Shown: positions 60,101-64,000 of the stretch, piece by piece
Layout: the number at the start of each line of letters is the position of its first letter
Position numbering within the stretch: position 1 is the first letter of the stretch
Origin: Mycobacterium yunnanensis
Lineage (GTDB): Bacteria > Actinomycetota > Actinomycetes > Mycobacteriales > Mycobacteriaceae
Assembly: GCF_025823185.1 (NCBI RefSeq)
Contig: NZ_JACKVK010000022.1
Coordinates: forward strand, 124,001-188,000
Direction: 5' to 3'
DNA length: 64,000 nucleotides
The notes under the pieces: generated by a model
Seen by the model: only the letters and a program-made list of their open reading frames with translations
Databases searched by the model: none
Told to the model about the DNA's origin: nothing
Program-made: the position numbers and the translations under genes

Positions 60101-60796
60101 ACCACCAAGTACAACCCGGCGCGCACCTGGACCGCGGAGAACTCCGTCGGGATCGGCGGCGCCTACCTGTGCATCTACGGCATGGAGGGTCCGGGTGGCT
60201 ACCAGTTCGTCGGCCGGACCACGCAGGTGTGGAGCCGTTACCGGGACACGCCACCGTTCGAGCCGGGCAGCCCGTGGCTGCTGCGCTTCTTCGACCGGAT
60301 CTCCTGGTACCCAGTCAGCGCCGAGGAACTCCTCGACCTGCGGGCGGACATGGCCGCGGGCCGTGGGTCGGTCGAGATCACCGACGGCACCTTCTCCCTC
60401 GCCGAGCACGAACGATTCCTCGCCGACAACGCCGACTCGATCGCGCAGTTCCGTGCCCAGCAGGCAACGGCTTTCGCTGCCGAGCGGGCCGCGTGGACCG
60501 CGGCGGGGGAGTTCGACCGAGCCGAACGCGCCGAGTCCCGCGTCGCGGTGACTACGGCCGACCTCGTCCTCGACGACGACGAACGACGGGTGGACGCGCC
60601 GTTCTCCTCCAACGTGTGGAAGGTCGACGTCGCCGTCGGCGACCACGTGGTGGCCGGGCAGGCGCTCCTTGCATTGGAGGCGATGAAGATGGAGACCGTG
60701 CTCACCGCACCGACCGACGGCGTCGTCACCCGCGTCCTCGTGCAGGCGGGCCACCAGGTCGACCCGGGCACCCCCCTCGTGGTGGTGGGCGCGTGA
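57170..60796 (+). CDS. Biotin-dependent urea/guanidine carboxylase
   Basis: 1208 residues. Biotin carboxylase domain (1-450) with ANRGEIAVR, the ATP loop KATGGGGGIGMQV and EVNARLQVEHPVTE. A carboxyltransferase-like region (about 465-1110) contains the paired KipI/KipA-type modules and WCPSNIEFIRRINGL and YGMEGPGGYQFVGRT (about 1003-1017). The C-terminal biotin carrier has LEAMKMET (Lys about 1168). It ATP-dependently carboxylates urea or guanidine. With the DUF1989 pair and allophanate hydrolase, guanidine is the more likely substrate; the deciding pocket residue needs an alignment. Translationally coupled at both ends. Confidence 0.9.
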   Translation: MTDSVLIANRGEIAVRLVRSAKLLGLRTVAVFSDADRGAPHVRLADDAVRLGPSAPSESYLRVDALVAAATATGADMIHPGYGFLSEDADFATAVEAAGMAFVGPTPQQLRIFGTKHTARAAARAAGVPVFPGSELLDDAAAARAAAADVGYPVMLKATGGGGGIGMQVCRDDAELKAAFDRVSRLAARSFGSAGVFVERFVDDARHVEVQIFGDGTGSVVSLGDRDCSLQRRNQKVIEEAPAPALPEAVRQQLHSSSRALAASVAYRSAGTVEFVYDPRREEASFLEVNARLQVEHPVTEGVTGVDLAAWMFRLARGEDDVLAPYLEPGTREGAVPVRGHAVEARVYAEDPSRDYRPSTGTVVAVSFPEDVAGDPAPRVDTWVEPGTEVTASYDPLLAKVVTVADDRDEALDRLGRALNATVLHGIEVNIGLLRAALTLDDVRAARHHTGTLAGVVDPRPRITVETPGLSTTVQDLPGRVGLWNVGVPPSGPMDDLSFRLGNRALGNAEGAPGLECTATGPALRVTHPTTFCVTGADCPVTVDGEPAPMWEPIEVPAGGVLAVGAAGTAGLRTYVLVGGGFDVPAYLGSASTFTLGRFGGHGGRHLVVGDVLRAATVAPVGPPSAVPDHLRPAMPSRWELAVTEGPHGAPEFFTRDDMDTLVQADYVVHFNSARTGIRLEGPRPTWARPDGGEAGLHPSNIHDTPYSVGALDFTGDTPILLGPDGPSLGGFVCPVTVVTGDRWKLGQLRPGDTVRFVPVRAADAPSRSEVGVDRGAATAEVRRTPRDGDDGVLLRREGGDAPSVTYRRSGDDNVLVEYGDMVLDLALRARVHALEERLAASAVTGIVDLTPGIRSLQVHLDPDVLPVHRLMDLLGELEDDLPATSELVVPSRSVRLPLSWDDPATREAIARYTSGVRDDAPWCPSNIEFIRRINGLASQDDVMATVFAAEYLTLGLGDVYLGAPVATPLDPRHRLVTTKYNPARTWTAENSVGIGGAYLCIYGMEGPGGYQFVGRTTQVWSRYRDTPPFEPGSPWLLRFFDRISWYPVSAEELLDLRADMAAGRGSVEITDGTFSLAEHERFLADNADSIAQFRAQQATAFAAERAAWTAAGEFDRAERAESRVAVTTADLVLDDDERRVDAPFSSNVWKVDVAVGDHVVAGQALLALEAMKMETVLTAPTDGVVTRVLVQAGHQVDPGTPLVVVGA

Positions 60797-62577
60797 CGGC
60801 CCAGCGAGAAGCGAAGCGGTATCGCGCGGTGACGTCCGTCCAACGGGTGCGCGCGGCCTACGCCGCCGTCGACGCCGCCGCGAGACCCGAGGTGTGGATC
60901 AGCCTGCGCAGCATGGCCGATGCCCTTGCCGACGCCGAGGTGGTCGACGCGGCGATCCGCTCCGGCGCCGACCTTCCGCTCGCCGGTCTGGTGGCCGCGG
61001 TCAAGAACAACGTCGACGTGGCAGGCCTGGTCACCACGGCCGGGTGTCCTGCCTTCGCGACGGCGCCGGCCGCGCAGGACGCCGTCGTCGTGGCCCGTTT
61101 GAGGGCCGCCGGTGCGGTGGTGATCGGCGTGACGAACCTCGACCAGTTCGCCACCGGTCTGGTCGGCACGCGCAGTCCGCATGGCGCCGTGCGGGATTCG
61201 CGGCGCCCGGAGTACATCTCGGGTGGTTCGAGTTCGGGATCGGCCGTCGCGGTCGCACTTGGCCTCGTCGACGTGGCACTGGGTACCGACACGGCCGGAT
61301 CTGGCCGTGTGCCCGCCGCGCTGCAGGGCATCGTCGGCATCAAGCCGACCTACGGCGTCGTGCCGACCGACGGCGTCGTCCCAGCCTGCCGATCGTATGA
61401 CTGCGTGACCGTGTTCGCGCGCGACCTCGACACCGCCGACCTCGCGATGGGCGTCATGGCTGGCGAGGCGCGCCCGTTCCCACCCGACGCGCCGCTGGCG
61501 GCACCCGAGGTTCCCACCGTCGCCGTGCCCCGCGAGTTGCCCGGATTGTCGGCTCCGTGGCAGGCGGCGTTCGCGGCGGCGCGCACCCGGCTCGAGCAGC
61601 GTGGCGTGCTCATCCGGGAGGTCGACCTCTCGGCCTTCCTCGCGGCCGCGAGACTGCTCTACGACGGTGGGCTGGTCGCCGAACGCCATGACGCCGTCGG
61701 CGAATTCGTCGACGCCCACCGTGACGACGTCGATCCGACCGTCGGGGCGATCATCTCCGCAGCCGGGCACGTGTCGGCCACCGAGCTGTTGCGCGACCGC
61801 CGGTTGCTCGCCGAGCTGACCGAGGTCGCGACGGCCGCACTGGGGGACTGCGACGCGCTGCTCGTCCCCACCACGACCGAGCATCCCACGATCGCGGAAG
61901 TCGGCGCCGATCCGGTCGGCGTGAACTCGCGGCTGGGGACGTACACGAACTTCTGCAACCTGATGGACATGTGCGCCGTCGCAGTGCCGTCGGGTACCGC
62001 GGGCGAGGACCAGTTCGGCGTCTCGGTGATCGCCAGAACGGGGGCCGACGCGCTCGCCGTCGACGTCGCCCGTCTCGTCGTGTCGCCGACGGCCTCGGTC
62101 GCGCTGCCCGGGGCCGCGCCGGCCGTTGCCGGGCCGGCCGATCGTCCATGGCCGACGTTCGCCGGTGCTGAGGCCACCACGCTGATGGTGGTCGGGGCTC
62201 ATCTTCGAGGGCAGCCGTTGGCATTTCAGCTCGAAGAGCGCGGCGCCCGGTGGCTGGGGCCGGCGTCGACCGCGCCGGTGTACCGGTTGGCGCGGCTGGA
62301 CACCACCCCGCCGAAACCCGGTTTGATGCGGGTGGGCCCCGACGAGGGCGCCGCCGTCGGCGGGGAGCTCTGGCTGGTGGGTACGGCGATGCTCGGCGAC
62401 TTCCTCGCCGCGTTGCCGGCGCCGATGTCGCTGGGCCGGGTCACCTTGGCCGACGGTACCGAGGTGGTGGGCTTCGGGTGTGCGCTCGAGGCGTTTCGGG
62501 CCGGGGATGACATCACGCACCACGGCGACTGGCCGACCTACCTGGCGAGTGTGTCGACCGGCTCCGCGACGGCGTAG
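60793..62577 (+). CDS. atzF: Allophanate hydrolase (amidase signature family)
   Basis: 594 residues. Amidase Ser-cisSer-Lys triad: Lys in AAVKNNVDV (about residue 74), cis-Ser in GGSSSGSAVAV (about 142-152) and Ser in GTDTAGSGRVP (about 166). The C-terminal AtzF domain (about 440-594), with GAHLRGQPLAFQLEERGARW split there, is characteristic of allophanate hydrolases. It cleaves allophanate to CO2 and two ammonia, ending the guanidine/urea route. GTG start overlaps the carboxylase stop. Its 3' end overlaps the convergent TetR gene by 40 bases. Confidence 0.93.
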   Translation: MTAQREAKRYRAVTSVQRVRAAYAAVDAAARPEVWISLRSMADALADAEVVDAAIRSGADLPLAGLVAAVKNNVDVAGLVTTAGCPAFATAPAAQDAVVVARLRAAGAVVIGVTNLDQFATGLVGTRSPHGAVRDSRRPEYISGGSSSGSAVAVALGLVDVALGTDTAGSGRVPAALQGIVGIKPTYGVVPTDGVVPACRSYDCVTVFARDLDTADLAMGVMAGEARPFPPDAPLAAPEVPTVAVPRELPGLSAPWQAAFAAARTRLEQRGVLIREVDLSAFLAAARLLYDGGLVAERHDAVGEFVDAHRDDVDPTVGAIISAAGHVSATELLRDRRLLAELTEVATAALGDCDALLVPTTTEHPTIAEVGADPVGVNSRLGTYTNFCNLMDMCAVAVPSGTAGEDQFGVSVIARTGADALAVDVARLVVSPTASVALPGAAPAVAGPADRPWPTFAGAEATTLMVVGAHLRGQPLAFQLEERGARWLGPASTAPVYRLARLDTTPPKPGLMRVGPDEGAAVGGELWLVGTAMLGDFLAALPAPMSLGRVTLADGTEVVGFGCALEAFRAGDDITHHGDWPTYLASVSTGSATA

Positions 62578-63254
62578 CCCTCGATCAGGGCGCGGGTGCG
62601 TTGCCGAAGCACACCCGGGTCGGCGTCGGATTCCCCGAGCACGCGCAGGCAGGCGTCGGCCACGTGGAGCGGGAGCTCGTCGCGTTCGGCCCCCGGCGGC
62701 ACCGACCACATGTTCACCAGCGACTCGACCAGCCGGAACGGCAGATCCGCGGCGGCGCCATGCACACCGGTCACGCCGATGACGGCCTGGCTCAGCGCCA
62801 GGTAGTGCAGACGAAGGCGTTCGCGGTCCGACCAGAACGACTCGAGCCCGACGCCCCGCAACTCCGGAAGCAAGTACAGCGCGCCGAGGTTCCATCGACC
62901 GGCGAGCAACTGGTCACCGTCGAAGGCGGCCAGCGCATGCAGGTGCTCCGCGGCGCTCAGGGCCGGTTCGGCGCCGAGAAGGCTGGGGATGAACGCCAAG
63001 GTCGGACTGACGGTTTGGCCAAGGAGCGCGCAGAGGATGTCGTCCTTGGTCTTGAAGTAGTGGTAGAGAGAGGCCTGGCGGATGCCGACCGATTCCGCGA
63101 TGGACCTCGTCGAGGTCGCGGTGTAGCCGAGTGTGGTGAAGAGTTCGCCTGCGGCGTCGAGGATCTCGTCACGTGCGGTGACACCGGGACGCTTCTGATC
63201 GTGGTGGCGAGGGCGACCAGCCCTGGCGAGCGGCATGACCTCATCGTGGACCAT
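62538..63254 (-). CDS. TetR-family regulator of the carboxylase locus
   Basis: 238 residues if it starts at the ATG at 63254; a second ATG at 63236 is nearly as likely and neither has a good ribosome site. Helix-turn-helix: ILDAAGELFTTLGYTATSTRSIAESVGIRQASLYHYFKTKDDI split over about residues 32-74. The effector domain follows. It converges on atzF and is divergent from the ABC transporter. A perfect TTTCTGTC-N4-GACAGAAA repeat in its own upstream region and weaker copies before both structural units make it the probable local repressor. Confidence 0.85.
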   Translation of the reverse strand: MVHDEVMPLARAGRPRHHDQKRPGVTARDEILDAAGELFTTLGYTATSTRSIAESVGIRQASLYHYFKTKDDILCALLGQTVSPTLAFIPSLLGAEPALSAAEHLHALAAFDGDQLLAGRWNLGALYLLPELRGVGLESFWSDRERLRLHYLALSQAVIGVTGVHGAAADLPFRLVESLVNMWSVPPGAERDELPLHVADACLRVLGESDADPGVLRQRTRALIEGYAVAEPVDTLAR

Positions 63255-63283
63255 GGAACACCGAAAGTGGTCATGTCCCCTGG

Positions 63284-63303
63284 TTTCTGTCACACGACAG
63301 AAA
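63284..63303. promoter_or_regulatory. TTTCTGTC-N4-GACAGAAA operator upstream of the TetR gene
   Basis: TTTCTGTCACACGACAGAAA has 8-base perfect arms and a 4-base spacer, the strongest of three related sites in this locus. It lies 30 bases before the TetR start, implying autoregulation. Confidence 0.82.
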
Positions 63304-63319
63304 CGCGCGACACCCATCG

Positions 63320-63355
63320 GTTACCTACGCCGCGGTTTGGTTACAACAGCGACAC
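63320..63355 (+). promoter_or_regulatory. GlnR-like boxes upstream of the ABC transporter
   Basis: GTTAC at 63340-63344 and GACAC at 63351-63355 form GTTAC-N6-GACAC, with another GTTAC at 63320. The pair sits exactly 25 bases before the third operator, the same spacing as at the carboxylase promoter. Confidence 0.55.
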
Positions 63356-63380
63356 CCACGGGGCTGGCCCGGCCGGAAAA

Positions 63381-63394
63381 CTGTCAGTCGACAG
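63381..63394. promoter_or_regulatory. CTGTC-N4-GACAG operator, ABC transporter promoter
   Basis: CTGTCAGTCGACAG matches the operator at 55579 in the arms, and both are preceded by GAAAA. It lies 62 bases before the transporter start. Confidence 0.75.
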
Positions 63395-63455
63395 GTGGGT
63401 GGCCCATGGACGTGCCGCTGCCCGCCGACCTCGACACCTACTGGAGCGTTCTCAC

Positions 63456-64000
63456 ATGGGCATCGCTGTTTCCGAAGGGGCTGCCATCACCGACGTCGCC
63501 ACATCCACGGTGCCCACGATCTCCGATGCCGTCGCGTCCGTCGACGACCTCCACGTGACCTTCCGCCGCAACGGCCGCGACGTGCACGCGTTACGCGGCG
63601 TGTCCGTGGCGATCGCACCGGGGGAGATCCTCGGCCTGGTCGGTGAATCGGGCTCGGGCAAGAGCGTTCTCGGGTTCAGCATGCTGGGTCTGCTCCCCGA
63701 GCACACCCGCATCGACGGCACCGTCACCGTCACCGGATCCGACATGGTCCACGGTGACGACAAGGACATCCGCAAGGTTCGACGCCTGGATCTGGGCGCG
63801 GTGTTCCAGGACCCGATGACGTCGCTGAACCCGACCATGCGGATCGGCAAGCAGGTCGCCGAGGCGGCGGGCAGTGACGACGAGGCACTGCGACTGCTCA
63901 CCGCCGTGGGCATCCCGGAACCGGCTCGACGGATGCGTGCCTTCCCGCACGAACTCTCCGGCGGTTTGCGTCAGCGGGTGATGATCGCGATCGCCATCGC
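63456..64000 (+). CDS. ABC transporter ATP-binding protein (Dpp/Opp type), 5' part
   Basis: 181 codons visible, running off the window. From the ATG at 63456 (TGGAGCG upstream) about 30 poorly conserved residues precede the nucleotide-binding domain: Walker A GESGSGKS (about residue 68), the Q-loop in FQDPMTSLNP (about 117) and the signature LSGGLRQR near residue 170. The SGSGKS, DPMTSLNP and SGG forms are those of dipeptide/oligopeptide/nickel importers. It probably energises uptake of a nitrogen compound used by the divergent carboxylase pathway. Substrate-binding and permease genes must lie beyond the edge. Confidence 0.93.
   Translation, partial: MGIAVSEGAAITDVATSTVPTISDAVASVDDLHVTFRRNGRDVHALRGVSVAIAPGEILGLVGESGSGKSVLGFSMLGLLPEHTRIDGTVTVTGSDMVHGDDKDIRKVRRLDLGAVFQDPMTSLNPTMRIGKQVAEAAGSDDEALRLLTAVGIPEPARRMRAFPHELSGGLRQRVMIAIAI

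Noticed and set aside
58028..60754. Very long open frame on the minus strand opposite the carboxylase gene
   Set aside because: It is in register with the third-position GC bias of the sense gene, which has all biotin-carboxylase motifs. The antisense peptide is Arg/Gly/His-rich with no domain.
63406..63558. Small plus-strand frame beginning ATGGACGTGCCG before the ABC transporter gene
   Set aside because: It runs through the transporter's start in another frame and becomes Pro/Ser-rich shadow sequence. Only its first 20 codons look protein-like, which is too little to call.

Overview
The window is GC-rich, densely packed DNA from a mycobacterium, most likely a fast-growing Mycolicibacterium-type species. 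Evidence: many GTG starts and 4-base stop/start overlaps, several apparently leaderless genes, an F420-dependent luciferase-like oxidoreductase, a CYP136-type P450, a cutinase, an LppA-type lipoprotein, and a gene order matching M. tuberculosis as I remember it. cstA and ligB, then cyp136-TetR-SDR-dinB2-TetR-FMN reductase-nrdHIE, then TetR-monooxygenase-nrdF and adhC follow the order Rv3063/Rv3062 ... Rv3045. The GGDEF/EAL and ThiF-nitroreductase pair resembles Rv1354c/Rv1355c. I saw no rRNA, tRNA, CRISPR array, insertion sequence or phage gene.

Layout. 1-6.2 kb: a flavoprotein, then a leftward three-gene operon (acyltransferase-like protein, ThiF-nitroreductase fusion MoeY, dual c-di-GMP enzyme). 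6.6-14 kb: a MaoC hydratase and a divergent fatty-acyl-CoA degradation cluster (acyl-CoA dehydrogenases, SDR, thiolase, GntR regulator, enoyl-CoA hydratase, F420 oxidoreductase). 14-16 kb: a lone sigma-region-4 protein, an isoprenylcysteine-methyltransferase-like membrane protein and a type III polyketide synthase. 16.1-20.2 kb: the CstA transporter with its small partner, and ATP-dependent DNA ligase LigB. 20.3-25.8 kb: two tandem von Willebrand A membrane proteins, a membrane-anchored molybdopterin oxidoreductase, and a PoxB-type pyruvate dehydrogenase behind a large inverted repeat. 25.9-30.4 kb: cutinase, phosphotransferase, TauE/SafE exporter, a lone LeuA-regulatory-domain protein behind a possible attenuator, and TetR plus membrane protein.

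30.4-49.7 kb is the ribonucleotide reductase region. It holds CYP136 with a divergent TetR, SDR, RecF/SMC-like ATPase, DinB2, TetR, FMN reductase, nrdHIE, a patch of smaller genes, a geranylgeranyl-reductase-like flavoprotein, TetR, Baeyer-Villiger-type monooxygenase, nrdF and a peptidase. nrdH and nrdF share a 16-bp NrdR-box-like element although they lie 10 kb apart.

49.8-64 kb holds a frameshifted metalloprotease remnant, small membrane proteins, a lipoprotein, a YoaK-family protein, an amino-acid permease, a zinc alcohol dehydrogenase and then a nitrogen-scavenging locus. The last has two DUF1989 urea-carboxylase-associated proteins, a urea/guanidine carboxylase, allophanate hydrolase, a convergent TetR regulator and the start of a divergently transcribed ABC transporter. 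Three copies of CTGTC-N4-GACAG and GlnR-like half-sites with identical 25-base spacing at both structural promoters tie this locus into one candidate regulon. It is probably for guanidine (or urea) use under nitrogen limitation.
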